Assembly (NCBI GenBank): GCA_018268675.1
Contig: JAFDWB010000032.1
Span: 1 to 64,000 of the forward strand
Reading direction: 5' to 3'
Length of the DNA stretch: 64,000 nucleotides
Origin: Actinomycetota bacterium
GTDB lineage: Bacteria > Actinomycetota > Thermoleophilia > Solirubrobacterales > 70-9
Shown piece by piece: positions 48,367 to 57,577 of the stretch. The notes below the pieces were generated by a model. It had not been told where the DNA came from. It made no database searches and saw only the letters and a program-made list of their open reading frames with translations. The translations under genes and the position numbers were made by a program. Positions within the stretch are counted from its first letter, which is position 1, and each line of letters starts with the position of its first letter.

Positions 48367-48367
48367 C

Positions 48368-48586
48368 ATGCCACGTATCTCCACGAAGCATCAGGTGACC
48401 CTGCCGGTCGAGAGCCTCGAGGCCGCGGGCCTGCGGCCGGGGGACGAGGTCGTGATCGAGGCCGAGGGCGTCGACCGCATCGTCGTGCACCGCGCGGCCC
48501 CCGACCTGGCATCCGCGCTGGGGGTCTTCGACGGGCTGTACGAGCCGGGTTACCTCGAGAAGCTCCGGTCCGAAGAGCGCAGCTGA
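48368..48586 (+). CDS. vapB: VapB-type antitoxin (AbrB swapped-hairpin fold)
   Basis: The 72-residue protein has the AbrB/MazE-like N-terminal DNA-binding fold (STKHQVTLPVESLEAAGLRPGD, then VVIEAEGVDRIVV). A C-terminal toxin-binding tail contains YEPGYLEKLRSEE. It neutralises the PIN toxin encoded 14 bases downstream and should bind the palindrome just upstream of its start. Confidence 0.85.
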   Translation: MPRISTKHQVTLPVESLEAAGLRPGDEVVIEAEGVDRIVVHRAAPDLASALGVFDGLYEPGYLEKLRSEERS

Positions 48587-48600
48587 GCCCGGGGCCGTCG

Positions 48601-49008
48601 GTGACGATCTGCGTCCTCGACACCGATGTCGTGATCGCCGCGCTCGATCGTGCCGACGCGCATCATCCCGCCGCGCGGGATGCCTTCGCGCGGTTCGCCT
48701 CCACGGGGACCGAGCTCGTGATCTGCACGGTCAACTACGCCGAGGCGCTGGTGCGCCCGGCAGGGGAGGAGGCCAACCTCCGTGCCGCGGTCGGCGCCAT
48801 GGCCTCGCTGGGCATCCGAACGTCCTCTCCCGACGCCGCGGCTGCACGCCTCGCGGCCCGACGTCGGGCCCTCGGTGTCAGCCTCGCCGACGGTTTCGCC
48901 ATCGCCACCGCCGAGCGGCTGGAAGCGGACCTGGCGAGCTTCGACCGGCGGGTGCGCCGCGCCCTCGAAGGAGTCGGGCTGCAGCTGAGCGCCGCCCTGT
49001 CGAACTGA
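48601..49008 (+). CDS. vapC: VapC-type PIN-domain toxin
   Basis: The 135-residue PIN nuclease has conserved acids: Asp7 (VLDTDV), Glu48 (NYAEALV), Asp97 (LADGFAIATA) and Asp115 (LASFDRRV). These chelate Mg for RNA cleavage, typically of tRNA or rRNA. The GTG starts 14 bases after the vapB stop, so the pair is one operon under the upstream palindrome. Confidence 0.87.
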   Translation: MTICVLDTDVVIAALDRADAHHPAARDAFARFASTGTELVICTVNYAEALVRPAGEEANLRAAVGAMASLGIRTSSPDAAAARLAARRRALGVSLADGFAIATAERLEADLASFDRRVRRALEGVGLQLSAALSN

Positions 49009-49072
49009 GCCGACTACCGAGGCAGGCGATTCGAATCGGCCCGTCCGCGGCCTCGGCGGACTCGCGCACGGT

Positions 49073-50578
49073 TCACACGGCCGGCAGCGCGATCTCACGC
49101 TTCAGGATCTTTCCGCTCGGTCCCTTCGGCAGCTCGTGGACGAACCAGACGTGGCGTGGATATTTGTAGGCCGCCAGGCGGGTCCTGACGAAGTCGACAA
49201 GCTCCGCGGGGTCGGGCTCCGATCCCGGGGTGGGCACGACCGCGGCGCCGACCTCTTCCCCGAGGCGCGCGTCCGGCAGGCCGACGACCGCCGCTTCGCG
49301 TACTCCTGGGTGCTCGTAGAGCACCTCCTCCACCTCACGCGGGTAGACGTTGTAACCGCCGCGGATGATCATCTCCTTCTTCCGGTCGACGATGAAGAAG
49401 TAACCGTCTCCGTCCACTCGCCCCATATCGCCGGTGTGCAACCAGCCGCCGCGAAGCGCCGCGGCGGTCTCCTCCGGCAGCCCCCAGTAACCCTTCATCA
49501 CGTTGTGACCGCGGACGACGATCTCGCCGGTCTCCCCCCGTGGGACCTCCCGGTCGTGCTCGTCGAAGATCTTCATCTCCACACCCCTCAGCGGGGTCCC
49601 GATCGAGCCGATCTTGCTCGGACGGCCAGGGTGGTTGAAGCTTGCCAGGGGCGATGCCTCCGACAGGCCGTACCCCTCGAACAGCTCGCAGTCGAACGCC
49701 TCACCGAACTCGCGCAGGACCTCCGCCGGAGTCGACGCGGCCCCGATGACGCAATTTCGGAGCGAAGAGACATCGAACTTCTCCCGTTCGGGGTGATTCA
49801 GCAAGGCGATGTACATCGTCGGCACCCCCTGCAGGTGCGTCACGCGGTCCCGCTCGATGATCCTCAAGGCGCCACCGGGATCGAATCTCGGCAACATCGT
49901 CAGGCACGCCCCGCCGGAGATCGCGGCGTTCATGCTCAGCGTCTGCCCGGACGCGTGGAAGAGCGGCAGCACCCCGAGGACGACGCTCTCGGGATCGAGC
50001 ATCAAGATCTCCTCCGCGGAGATGCGGGCATTTTCGAGCAGGTTGCCGTGGCTGAGGGTCGCCCCCTTCGGCCGGCCCGTGGTACCCGACGTGTAGAGGA
50101 TCTCGGCCGTGTCGGCCGGCTCCACGGGGTGCGGGCCACGGGGGCCCTGATCGCCGAGGAGCGCGTCGAACGCCTCCGGCTCCACCTCGATCGCCGGGCA
50201 TCCGGCGTCCGCGGCGGCGGCCGTCGCCTCGGCGGCGCATCGGTGCCAGTAGAGCATGAGCTCGGCGCCCGAGTCGGCGAGGTAGAAGGTGGCCTCGCGG
50301 CGTTTGAGCATCACGTTCATCGGGACGACGACCGCGCCCGCCCTCAGCACGCCGTGGTAGAGGACCAGGAACTCCGGCACGTTGGGGACCATGACGGCGA
50401 CCCGCGCACCGGGCTCGATGCCCGCCGCCGCCAGCAGGCCGGCCACCCGGGCCGCGCGGTCATCCAGGCCGGCGAAGTCCAGGACCCGGTCGTCCAACTT
50501 GACGGCCGGGCGATCGGGATGTCTGGCCGCGACTCCGGCGACCAGGGACGCGAGGGTCGACGCGACCATCGCCCTCAT
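49073..50578 (-). CDS. AMP-dependent acyl-CoA ligase
   Basis: The 501-residue ANL-superfamily enzyme activates a carboxylic acid to its CoA thioester. The phosphate loop is YTSGTTGRPKGA, with GYGLSEASPLASFN, the hinge VDRKKEMIIRGGYNVYPREVE, and the C-terminal catalytic Lys in PKGPSGKILKRE. The acid chain type is not determined. The ATG at 50578 lies inside the palindrome that is probably the TetR operator, directly downstream of the TetR gene. It is the last gene of the long minus-strand catabolic cluster. Confidence 0.92.
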   Translation of the reverse strand: MRAMVASTLASLVAGVAARHPDRPAVKLDDRVLDFAGLDDRAARVAGLLAAAGIEPGARVAVMVPNVPEFLVLYHGVLRAGAVVVPMNVMLKRREATFYLADSGAELMLYWHRCAAEATAAAADAGCPAIEVEPEAFDALLGDQGPRGPHPVEPADTAEILYTSGTTGRPKGATLSHGNLLENARISAEEILMLDPESVVLGVLPLFHASGQTLSMNAAISGGACLTMLPRFDPGGALRIIERDRVTHLQGVPTMYIALLNHPEREKFDVSSLRNCVIGAASTPAEVLREFGEAFDCELFEGYGLSEASPLASFNHPGRPSKIGSIGTPLRGVEMKIFDEHDREVPRGETGEIVVRGHNVMKGYWGLPEETAAALRGGWLHTGDMGRVDGDGYFFIVDRKKEMIIRGGYNVYPREVEEVLYEHPGVREAAVVGLPDARLGEEVGAAVVPTPGSEPDPAELVDFVRTRLAAYKYPRHVWFVHELPKGPSGKILKREIALPAV

Positions 50579-50595
50579 GCTAGCAAGCGCTAGCT
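50578..50595. promoter_or_regulatory. Probable TetR operator, site 1
   Basis: TGCTAGCAAGCGCTAGCT differs at two positions from the perfect palindrome at 62624-62641. It spans the ligase start codon and the TetR stop codon, so bound repressor would block initiation or elongation into the ligase gene. Confidence 0.7.
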
Positions 50596-51273
50596 AACAG
50601 CCTTACGTCGTTTCCCGGCTTTCGGCGCTGCCTTCGGCTTCTTCGGCGCGGCGGCGCGGGGCGGCTTCGCCGGGCTGCCGGCGCGGATCCCGTCGATGAT
50701 CACGTCCATGAACTTGTCGGCGATCTGCGCCGGATTTCGCGGCCCCTCGTGGGAGTACCACTCGACTGCCCAGTTGCAGGCCGAGAGGATGACGAGGACC
50801 GCCCAGGGGACATCGACCGAACCGAAGGTGCCTTCCGCGATCCCCTCCTCCACCACCGCCGTGAACCGGTTCCGGTAGGAATTCCGCAGCGTCGCGATCT
50901 GCTTCCGGGCCTTAGGGCTGAGACGATGCCACTCGTCGTAGTACACGCGGACCGCAAGGCCGTGATCGTCGATGACTTCGAGGTGCGCTCGGCACATCGC
51001 CCGCAGCTTCTCTTCCGGGTTGCCGGTCGCCTCGCTGGCCTCCCTGACCGCCTCGAAGAACGCGTCGGCCACGGTCATCACGATCAGGTGCAGAACCTCG
51101 TCCTTGCTCTTGATATGGCTATAGAGGCTGCCGCTCTGGACCCCAAGCTCGTCGGCGATCATCCGCACGGTGGTCCCCTCGAAGCCGTGTTCGCCGAAGA
51201 GCCGGGTGGAAACCTCGACCAGCGCGTCGTAGCGCGGTCGCGCCCTCTTCCTGTCTTTTCCTGCCGTCGCCAC
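50590..51273 (-). CDS. TetR-family regulator of the catabolic cluster
   Basis: The 227-residue protein has an N-terminal helix-turn-helix (RLFGEHGFEGTTVRMIADELG, then VQSGSLYSHIKSKDEVL), a ligand domain resembling those of acyl-CoA-responsive KstR/FadR-type TetR proteins, and a Lys/Pro/Ala-rich basic tail (residues ~200-227). It starts at a GTG. It is encoded within the cluster, and matching palindromes occur at its 3' end and 11 kb away at the head of the operon. This makes it the likely repressor, released by a CoA thioester or other pathway intermediate (inferred). Confidence 0.9.
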   Translation of the reverse strand: MATAGKDRKRARPRYDALVEVSTRLFGEHGFEGTTVRMIADELGVQSGSLYSHIKSKDEVLHLIVMTVADAFFEAVREASEATGNPEEKLRAMCRAHLEVIDDHGLAVRVYYDEWHRLSPKARKQIATLRNSYRNRFTAVVEEGIAEGTFGSVDVPWAVLVILSACNWAVEWYSHEGPRNPAQIADKFMDVIIDGIRAGSPAKPPRAAAPKKPKAAPKAGKRRKAVS

Positions 51274-51317
51274 CGTTCACCCCTTCTATCAAGCTGCCTC
51301 AGGCGAGCGCCGGTCGC

Positions 51318-51770
51318 CTACCACTCGCCGACGGCCCGCTCGAACCCCGGCGCCTGCCTCGACTCGTGGTAGTGGGCGAGCTTCCACTCCTCGCCGCGCC
51401 GCTTCAAGATGAACGACTGGCGGATCTGCCCGTCGACCGTCTCCGGGACCTTCGCGAAGGCGATCCGACACCAGAACCTGACGTAGACCATCGCCACATC
51501 CCCCTCGACGTCGATCTCGAAGTCGATCACCCGGATATCGTGCATCCTCCGCACCACGTTCGGGACGTTGTCGAAGTACTCCCGCAGGGCGGACAGGCTC
51601 AGGATCGGGAAGCGCAACTCCTCCGGCTGGTAGACGATCTTCTCGGCGGTCTCGTCCCACGTCGACATGAAGCTGTCGGTGTCGTGACTGTTGAAGGCCG
51701 CGGAGAATCGGCGCAGCACGGTCACGATCTCCTCGTTCCGCTCTTTGGTACCACTTGCCGTCTGGGTCAT
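51318..51770 (-). CDS. SnoaL-like / NTF2-fold protein
   Basis: The 150-residue protein of the cone-shaped NTF2/SnoaL fold has VLRRFSAAFNSHDTDSFMSTW in the N-terminal helices, FPILSLSALREYFDNV in the middle, and strands MVYVRFWCRIAF and IRQSFILKRRGEEWKLAHYH at the end. Members act as hydrolases, isomerases, dehydratases or ligand-binding proteins. AAAGGA precedes the ATG at 51770; a longer frame to 51854 is unlikely. It sits between an acyl-CoA ligase gene and the TetR gene, so a catabolic role on the same substrate is likely. Confidence 0.82.
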   Translation of the reverse strand: MTQTASGTKERNEEIVTVLRRFSAAFNSHDTDSFMSTWDETAEKIVYQPEELRFPILSLSALREYFDNVPNVVRRMHDIRVIDFEIDVEGDVAMVYVRFWCRIAFAKVPETVDGQIRQSFILKRRGEEWKLAHYHESRQAPGFERAVGEW

Positions 51771-51801
51771 CGTCACAGTCCTTTCTGTTGGTCTCGGGTC
51801 G

Positions 51802-53385
51802 TCAGACCCCACCGGGCGACTTCGCCTGGCTGTCCCAGGTCTTCTCTCCGACACCGCGCTCGCGGAGGCCTGCCTTGCGGATCTTCTGCGTCGGGGTCTT
51901 CGGCAGTTCGTCGACGAACTCGAGGAAGCGCGGCAGCATGAACCGGGGCATCCGCGGCCCGAGGTAGGCGAGGAGTTCCTCCTCGGTCAGCGCGCTCCCC
52001 TCCTTGAGGACCGCGCACACCATGATCTCCTCCTCCGTCCACTCCGAGGCGACCGGGACCGCCGCACACTCGAGCACCTCCTCGTGCGTGCACACGGCGA
52101 TCTCGACCTCGACCGAAGAGACGTTCTCACCGCGCCTGCGGATCACATCCTTGAGGCGATCGACGAAGTAGTAGTTGCCGTCGGCGTCCCGCCTGAACGC
52201 GTCGCCGGTGTGAAGCCACTGGTTGCGCCAGCTCTCCACCGTCTTCTCCGGCATCCCGATGTAGCCGGACATCATCGTCCACGGTTCGTCGGCGCGGACG
52301 ACCAGTTCGCCGACCTCCCCGACCGGGGCCTCGACGTCGTCGGCATCGACGATCCGCACCTGGTAACCGTCACGGAGGCGGCCACAGCTCGTGTAATGGC
52401 CGGTGGTGAACCCGTCCGAGACGATCGGGCAACTGATCTCGGTCTGGTTGTAGATGGTGTGCACCCGCACGCCGAAGCGCTCGCGAAACTCGTCGAGATA
52501 GTCGGGGAGAGGAAGCAGGAGGACCTTGTCGAGGCTGTGTCCGGCGTCGTCCGGCCGCTCGGGCGCGGCCATCAGAAAGCCGGCCATCGCACCCATGATG
52601 CAGGCGTTGGTGGCTCCGGTGGTGTCGATGTCGGACCAGAACTCATCGGTCTTGAAGCGCTCGCGGACGGCCACCTGTCCGCCGGCCAGGAGCATCGAGT
52701 CGACCGCCACCTTGCCGCTGATGTGGTAGCCGGGCAGGACCAGATAGTTGGTGTCCTCGGCGGTCATCAGCGCGCTCGGCCACGCCCCCTCGGTCGAGGC
52801 CCGGAGATGGGCAAAGGGCATGAGGACGCCCTTCGAGGCGCCGGTGGTACCGGAGGTGAAGAGAACGCTGGCGATGTCCCGCGGACGCAGGCCGTCGACC
52901 GGCTCGCGAGGATCGGCGGCGGCCAGAAGGTCGGCGGCGCCGAGCACCTCGAACGGCAGCCCTGCCGGCAGGTCGGCGGAGCCCACGACGATCGCGGTGC
53001 GGAGGCCGGGCAGATCGCCGGCCACATCGACGAGCCGCTCGAGGTAGCGCGACTCGATCACCACCGCCTTCACCCCGGCGGTGTTCAGCACGTGCGAGAG
53101 GAAGGTACCGCGGTACTCGGTATGGACGGGCACCTCGACCGCGCCGAGCGAGTTGATCCCGAAGAACAACTCGATCGCGGCGATCCCCGTCGGCATCATC
53201 GAGCCGACGTAGTCGCCGCGGCCGACCCCGAGGGCGGCGAGCGCACCCGCCCAAAGGCGCGCGGCATCCCCGCTTTCACCGAGGCTGCGCGGGGGACCGT
53301 CGACCTCGCGGAGAAATGGACGGGCGGGATCTTCCCGCTCGCGGGTCTGGAGGAGGTAGGGAAGGACGATCTCGTCTGCGGACAT
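51802..53385 (-). CDS. AMP-dependent acyl-CoA ligase (CaiC-like)
   Basis: The 527-residue ANL enzyme has phosphate loop FTSGTTGASKGVLMP, IYNQTEISCPIV as the A5 motif, the hinge VDRLKDVIRRRGENVSSVEVE, and a C-terminal PKTPTQKIRK carrying the catalytic Lys. The RRRGENVSS stretch is typical of crotonobetaine/carnitine-CoA ligase-like members. The ATG at 53385 follows GAGG, and the longer upstream frame is a shadow. It lies ten bases after the aldehyde dehydrogenase gene, so it may activate the acid that enzyme makes. Confidence 0.9.
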   Translation of the reverse strand: MSADEIVLPYLLQTREREDPARPFLREVDGPPRSLGESGDAARLWAGALAALGVGRGDYVGSMMPTGIAAIELFFGINSLGAVEVPVHTEYRGTFLSHVLNTAGVKAVVIESRYLERLVDVAGDLPGLRTAIVVGSADLPAGLPFEVLGAADLLAAADPREPVDGLRPRDIASVLFTSGTTGASKGVLMPFAHLRASTEGAWPSALMTAEDTNYLVLPGYHISGKVAVDSMLLAGGQVAVRERFKTDEFWSDIDTTGATNACIMGAMAGFLMAAPERPDDAGHSLDKVLLLPLPDYLDEFRERFGVRVHTIYNQTEISCPIVSDGFTTGHYTSCGRLRDGYQVRIVDADDVEAPVGEVGELVVRADEPWTMMSGYIGMPEKTVESWRNQWLHTGDAFRRDADGNYYFVDRLKDVIRRRGENVSSVEVEIAVCTHEEVLECAAVPVASEWTEEEIMVCAVLKEGSALTEEELLAYLGPRMPRFMLPRFLEFVDELPKTPTQKIRKAGLRERGVGEKTWDSQAKSPGGV

Positions 53386-53395
53386 CGGAACCTCG

Positions 53396-54862
53396 CTAGT
53401 CGATCGGGGTAGGAGACTTCTTGCCGGTCCAGAGAACCACGCTCTTCGTCTCCAGGTAGTCGTCGAGGGTCTCCAACGCGAACTCTCGACCGAAGCCGGA
53501 CTGCTTGAAGCCACCGAACGGCACGCCGGGGAACGACGTGTACGGCATGTTGACGCCGATCGTGCCCGATTCGATCCGCCTGGCCAGGCGCGGGCCGCGG
53601 GCGGGATCGCCCGTCCACACCGTGGCCATCAGCCCGTAGCGCACGTCGTTGGCAAGCCGCACCGCCTCGTCCTCGCCGTCGAAGGGGACCACCGTCGCCA
53701 CCGGGCCGAACACCTCCGCCTGCTCGATCGCCAGGCCGTGGTCGGGGTCGGAGATCGTGGTCGGGGGGTAGAACGCACCATCTCCTGAGGGCACCTCGCC
53801 GCCGCAGTGCACCTGCGCACCTTGGTCCCTGGCGGCCTCGACGAGCTCGTGCACCCGGTCACGGTGTCGGGTCGAGATCAGGGACCCGATCTGGGTGTCC
53901 TCGGCGAGCGGATCGCCGACCCGCAGAAGGGCCGCCCGCTCGACGAACCGGGTGAGGAACTCGTCGTGGATCTCGCGCTCGACCAACACCCGGGAGCGGG
54001 CCTCGCAGCTCTGCCCGGCGGCGCTGTATACGGACCACACGCATCCCTTGACCGCCTCGCCGAGATCGGCATCGGCGAAGACCAGGCTCGGGCTCTTCCC
54101 GCCGAGCTCGAGGGTCAGGCGCTTGACCAGCGGAGCGCCGGCCTTCATCACCTCCGCCCCGGTCGCCGTGGAGCCGGTGAACGACACCTTCCGAACCTCG
54201 GGGTGCGCGACCAGGTGCCCGCCGATGGTCGGGCCGTCACCGGGGACCACGTTCAGGGCGCCGGGCGGGATCCCGGCCTCGAGCGCGAGGCGCCCGAGCC
54301 GCAGGGCCGAGAGCGGGGTGAGCGCGTCGGGCTTCAGCACCACCGAGCAGCCCGCGGCGAGCGCCGGCGCGACCTTCGCGACAGCCATCGAGAGCGGGTA
54401 GTTCCAGGGGACGATCTGGCCGCAGACCCCGACCGACTCCCGCAGCGTGTATGCGGTGAGCGAGCCGCCGATCGGATTCGCGCTGCCCTCGATCGACCCG
54501 GCGACCGAGGCGTAGTAGCGCAGCACGGCGGCCGCCGCGCCGACCTCTCCGCGGACCGCCGTGACCGCCTTGCCCACGTTGCGGGTCTCGATCTCGACCA
54601 GTTTCTCCGCGTCGGCCTCGATCGCATCGGCGAGACCGTGCAGCAGCCGGGATCGCTGCGGCGCCGACGTCCTCCCCCACCGTCCGGCGAGCGCGGCGGC
54701 GGCGGCGCGCACGGCGTCATCGACGTCGGCGGTCGAGGCGAGCCGCAGGGCGGTGACCTCCACACCGGTCGCCGGCTCGAAGATCGTCTGCTCCTCGCCG
54801 CGGCCCTCTCGTGCCTCTCCGGCGACCAGCACCCCGGCTGTATCGAGTGCGGCAGTGGTCAT
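53396..54862 (-). CDS. NAD(P)-dependent aldehyde dehydrogenase
   Basis: The 488-residue enzyme is of the ALDH superfamily. It has the Rossmann segment IVPWNYPLSMAVAKVAPALA, FTGSTATGAEVM, the general base Glu in LELGGKSPSLVF, the nucleophile Cys in AAGQSCEARSRV, and EVFGPVATVVPF near the C terminus. It oxidises an aldehyde to the acid. Its ATG overlaps the amidase stop (ATGA). Between an amidase and an acyl-CoA ligase it fits a chain from amide/amine-derived aldehyde to acid to CoA ester. Confidence 0.94.
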   Translation of the reverse strand: MTTAALDTAGVLVAGEAREGRGEEQTIFEPATGVEVTALRLASTADVDDAVRAAAAALAGRWGRTSAPQRSRLLHGLADAIEADAEKLVEIETRNVGKAVTAVRGEVGAAAAVLRYYASVAGSIEGSANPIGGSLTAYTLRESVGVCGQIVPWNYPLSMAVAKVAPALAAGCSVVLKPDALTPLSALRLGRLALEAGIPPGALNVVPGDGPTIGGHLVAHPEVRKVSFTGSTATGAEVMKAGAPLVKRLTLELGGKSPSLVFADADLGEAVKGCVWSVYSAAGQSCEARSRVLVEREIHDEFLTRFVERAALLRVGDPLAEDTQIGSLISTRHRDRVHELVEAARDQGAQVHCGGEVPSGDGAFYPPTTISDPDHGLAIEQAEVFGPVATVVPFDGEDEAVRLANDVRYGLMATVWTGDPARGPRLARRIESGTIGVNMPYTSFPGVPFGGFKQSGFGREFALETLDDYLETKSVVLWTGKKSPTPID

Positions 54863-56232
54863 CGGGTAGTCCTCTCTGGAAAGCGCGCGGCGAGGTTCGC
54901 CGGCGCGAGATACGAGCCATCGGTCAACCGCTCGAACTGCTCAGCCAGGTCGAGCAGCAGGTCCTCCCGCCCCCAGGCAGCGTGCAGCGAGATCCCGACC
55001 GGAAGCCCGGCCGCGTCGAGGCCGCAGGGGATCGAGATCGCCGGGATCCCGGTCAGGTTCGCCAGGGAGGAGAAATGGAGCGCGGCGGCGTCGGCGGAGG
55101 CCGAGCCGGACGGCAACTCGGCGCGCGGACGGTCGACCAGAGGGGGAGATGCGGGCGCGGTCGGCATCGCGATGACATCGACATGGCGGAAGGCGCCGGC
55201 GAGCGCATGACGAAGCAGCGAGCGAAAGCGCAGCACGCGTTGGAGCAGGTTGGCGCTGAGGTCGAAGCGCGTCTTGATGATCGCCCGGACCGAGGGGTGA
55301 AGGCGCGGGAGGACCGTCACCATCCACCGGCGGTCCAGTTGAGGCAGGCGCTCGGTCCCGGTCGTGACCATCGCCGCGAGGGCAAGGTGGCCCGCGCCGG
55401 GGATCTCGGTCTCGCTCACCTCGGCGCTCGCCGCGGCGAAGATGTCGACCGCGCTCTCGCAGCGGGCGCGCACGCCGGGATCGACATCGGTCCAATGGCT
55501 CGCGCGGGGCAGCCCGATCCGCAGGCGCTCGCGCCTCTCGACCCTCAGATCGACGCCGAGGAGCGCCGCGGCGAGGGCACGACAATCGCGCGCGTCACGG
55601 GCCATCGGTCCGACCACGCCCATGCTGGAGTAGGAGCCGGTGTACCCACCGACCGGGACCGTTCCCCAGGTCGGCTTCAGACCGACGATCCCACAGTAGG
55701 AAGCCGGGATCCGGATCGAGCCGGCGGCGTCCGTCCCCACCGCCCCGGCGACGACGCGGGCGGCGACGGCGACGGCGGACCCTCCCGAAGAACCACCGGC
55801 GCAGCGGTGAAGGTCCCAGGGGTTCCGAATCGGCCCGAGGGCGGTGATGTGACTGGTCGTGCCGATCCCGAGCTGGTGCAGGTTGGTCGCCAGCAGCGGA
55901 AGGGCTCCCGCGCGGCGGAGCGCGGTCACCGCGTCGGCCTCCCCGCTGCCGCCGGTATGGGCGGGAAGCGGCGTTCCGTCCTCGGGAACCCGCCAATCGA
56001 TCGCGAACATGTCCTTCACCCCGCACGGCACCCCGAAGAGCGGGCCACGCCGGGCGGCCTCCAACTGCGCGGAGAGATCGCCCTCGAAGACCGCGCTCAC
56101 CGCGTTGGTCTCGCGGTGGACGGCGGCGGCGCGGCGGCTCGCGGCGGCGAAGAGCTCCTCCGGGGTGAGCGCCCCCGCGGCGATCGCCGCCGCCTGGTCG
56201 ATCAGGCCGAGGTCCTGCGGTGAAGAGGTCAC
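54859..56232 (-). CDS. Amidase (amidase-signature family)
   Basis: The 457-residue protein is of the amidase-signature family with the Ser-cisSer-Lys triad. Lys is in GVPCGVKDMFA near residue 73. The Gly/Ser motif is CAGGSSGGSAVAVAARVV near 145, and the nucleophile Ser is in GTDAAGSIRIPASYCGIVGLKPT. It hydrolyses an amide to acid plus ammonia or amine; the substrate is unknown. The GTG start overlaps the stop of a 62-residue protein that looks like a GatC/AtzG-type partner. Downstream it overlaps the aldehyde dehydrogenase gene. Confidence 0.93.
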   Translation of the reverse strand: MTSSPQDLGLIDQAAAIAAGALTPEELFAAASRRAAAVHRETNAVSAVFEGDLSAQLEAARRGPLFGVPCGVKDMFAIDWRVPEDGTPLPAHTGGSGEADAVTALRRAGALPLLATNLHQLGIGTTSHITALGPIRNPWDLHRCAGGSSGGSAVAVAARVVAGAVGTDAAGSIRIPASYCGIVGLKPTWGTVPVGGYTGSYSSMGVVGPMARDARDCRALAAALLGVDLRVERRERLRIGLPRASHWTDVDPGVRARCESAVDIFAAASAEVSETEIPGAGHLALAAMVTTGTERLPQLDRRWMVTVLPRLHPSVRAIIKTRFDLSANLLQRVLRFRSLLRHALAGAFRHVDVIAMPTAPASPPLVDRPRAELPSGSASADAAALHFSSLANLTGIPAISIPCGLDAAGLPVGISLHAAWGREDLLLDLAEQFERLTDGSYLAPANLAARFPERTTR

Positions 56233-56417
56233 GCGTCGGGCCTCTCGCCGTATGGCATCCGGTCGATCGGCACCTCGGTCAGATCGAAGGCGAGGAACTC
56301 CTCGATCAAAGGGGCGAGCATCGCCCGCGCGGTCCGCGCGATGCTCGCCTCCTCGGCGTCGAACGCGGCCGCGCCCGACGCGACGGCCTCGTGCCCGGTT
56401 GCCACCGTCTCCTCCAT
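56229..56417 (-). CDS. Small AtzG/GatC-like amidase partner
   Basis: The 62-residue, acidic, mostly helical protein runs IARTARAMLAPLIEEFLAFD and ends IDRMPYGERPDA. Its size and location, with its stop overlapping the amidase start (GTGA), match the small subunits AtzG or GatC that wrap around amidase-signature enzymes. The sequence match is weak and the assignment rests mostly on position. It starts two bases after the monooxygenase gene's stop. Confidence 0.6.
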   Translation of the reverse strand: MEETVATGHEAVASGAAAFDAEEASIARTARAMLAPLIEEFLAFDLTEVPIDRMPYGERPDA

Positions 56418-56419
56418 CC

Positions 56420-57577
56420 TCAGGTGGCCACCGCGATCTCCGGGCCCTTCACGCCGAACGCGGGCAGGACCTCGGCGGCGAACATCTCCAGCATCTCGGT
56501 CGCGACCTCACGCCCGTGAGGCGCCGGGAAGGCGTTGATCAGGAGGACCTCGTCGACCCCGAGGCGCTCGTTCATCCCACCGATCTGGTCGATGATCTGC
56601 TCCGGCGTCCCGTTCATCTGCAGCGGGTGGGGCAGGTTGTAGGGCGGGACCCCGTAGAGCATCGAGTCCCACTCCGCCATCACCTCCCCGCGCGCCCTCG
56701 CCGTCGCCTCGTCGGCGGCGATCGAGAAGTTGCCGCCCATCATGATGCCCTCCCCGCGGCGCACCTCGCGACCGGTACCGGCAGCCTCCTTGGAGTAGAT
56801 GTCCAGCATTCCCTGGACGAGGTCCTCACGCGGGGTCAGGCACATGATCGTCGCCCCCTCGCGGGCCCAGAAACGCACCGTCGAGGCGCGCCCCGACATC
56901 GGCGCGAAGATTCGGGGGTGGGGGTCCTGGTAGGGCCCCGGGGCGATGCCGACGGCCAGCAGGTTGTCGTCGTCGTCGACCGCCGTCCCCCACTCCTTGG
57001 TCGGCGGGTAGGTCCACTTGGTGCCGGGGACCGGGAACTTCCAGAACTCCCCGTCGAACGAGAACACTTCCTCGGTCCAGGCGAGCTTGATGATTTCCCA
57101 GGCCTCGATCAGCGCCCGCATGTTGCGCTCGTCGTGCTCGGACTTGTCGGAGCGGGTCGCCCCCATCGGGATGTGCTGGCCGTACTGGTCGGCCCAACGC
57201 GGCGTGTTGCCCCTGGCGAAACCCACCAGCGCCCGACCTTTGGTCAGCTGATCGAGGTGGGCCACCTGGTCCGCCACGGCGAGGGGGTTGTTGACGGTGA
57301 TGGTGTTCCCCAGCTGCCCGACCATGATGTTCTCGGTGTGTCCGGCGAGGAACATGTCCCAGAGGATCGGGTTGTCGGTGACCTCCGGGACCCCCTCGAT
57401 GTTGCCGTGCTGTTCGGAGAAGAAGAGGCCCGCGAACCCGGCGCGATCGGCGATCTGGGCGTGCTCGACGGCGACCTCCACCATGTCCTGATAAAGGTCC
57501 GTTCGCCGCCCCCCCATCTTCACCGGTGTGTCCTTGTCAGGCCACGTGTACGGGTTGAACATCAGATAGAACTTCAT
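56420..57577 (-). CDS. LLM-class flavin-dependent monooxygenase
   Basis: The 385-residue TIM-barrel protein is of the bacterial luciferase-like family. It has AVEHAQIADRAGFAGLFFSEQHG at the N terminus, ILWDMFLAGHTENIMVGQLG, RALVGFARGNTPRWADQYGQ, and a phosphate-binding Arg/Ser region around FAPMSGRAST. It uses FMNH2 (or F420) to oxygenate an organic substrate. No flavin reductase is encoded nearby, so reduced flavin must come from elsewhere. It overlaps the LivF-like gene upstream (stop/start, ATGA type) and is followed at once by the amidase partner. Confidence 0.88.
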   Translation of the reverse strand: MKFYLMFNPYTWPDKDTPVKMGGRRTDLYQDMVEVAVEHAQIADRAGFAGLFFSEQHGNIEGVPEVTDNPILWDMFLAGHTENIMVGQLGNTITVNNPLAVADQVAHLDQLTKGRALVGFARGNTPRWADQYGQHIPMGATRSDKSEHDERNMRALIEAWEIIKLAWTEEVFSFDGEFWKFPVPGTKWTYPPTKEWGTAVDDDDNLLAVGIAPGPYQDPHPRIFAPMSGRASTVRFWAREGATIMCLTPREDLVQGMLDIYSKEAAGTGREVRRGEGIMMGGNFSIAADEATARARGEVMAEWDSMLYGVPPYNLPHPLQMNGTPEQIIDQIGGMNERLGVDEVLLINAFPAPHGREVATEMLEMFAAEVLPAFGVKGPEIAVAT

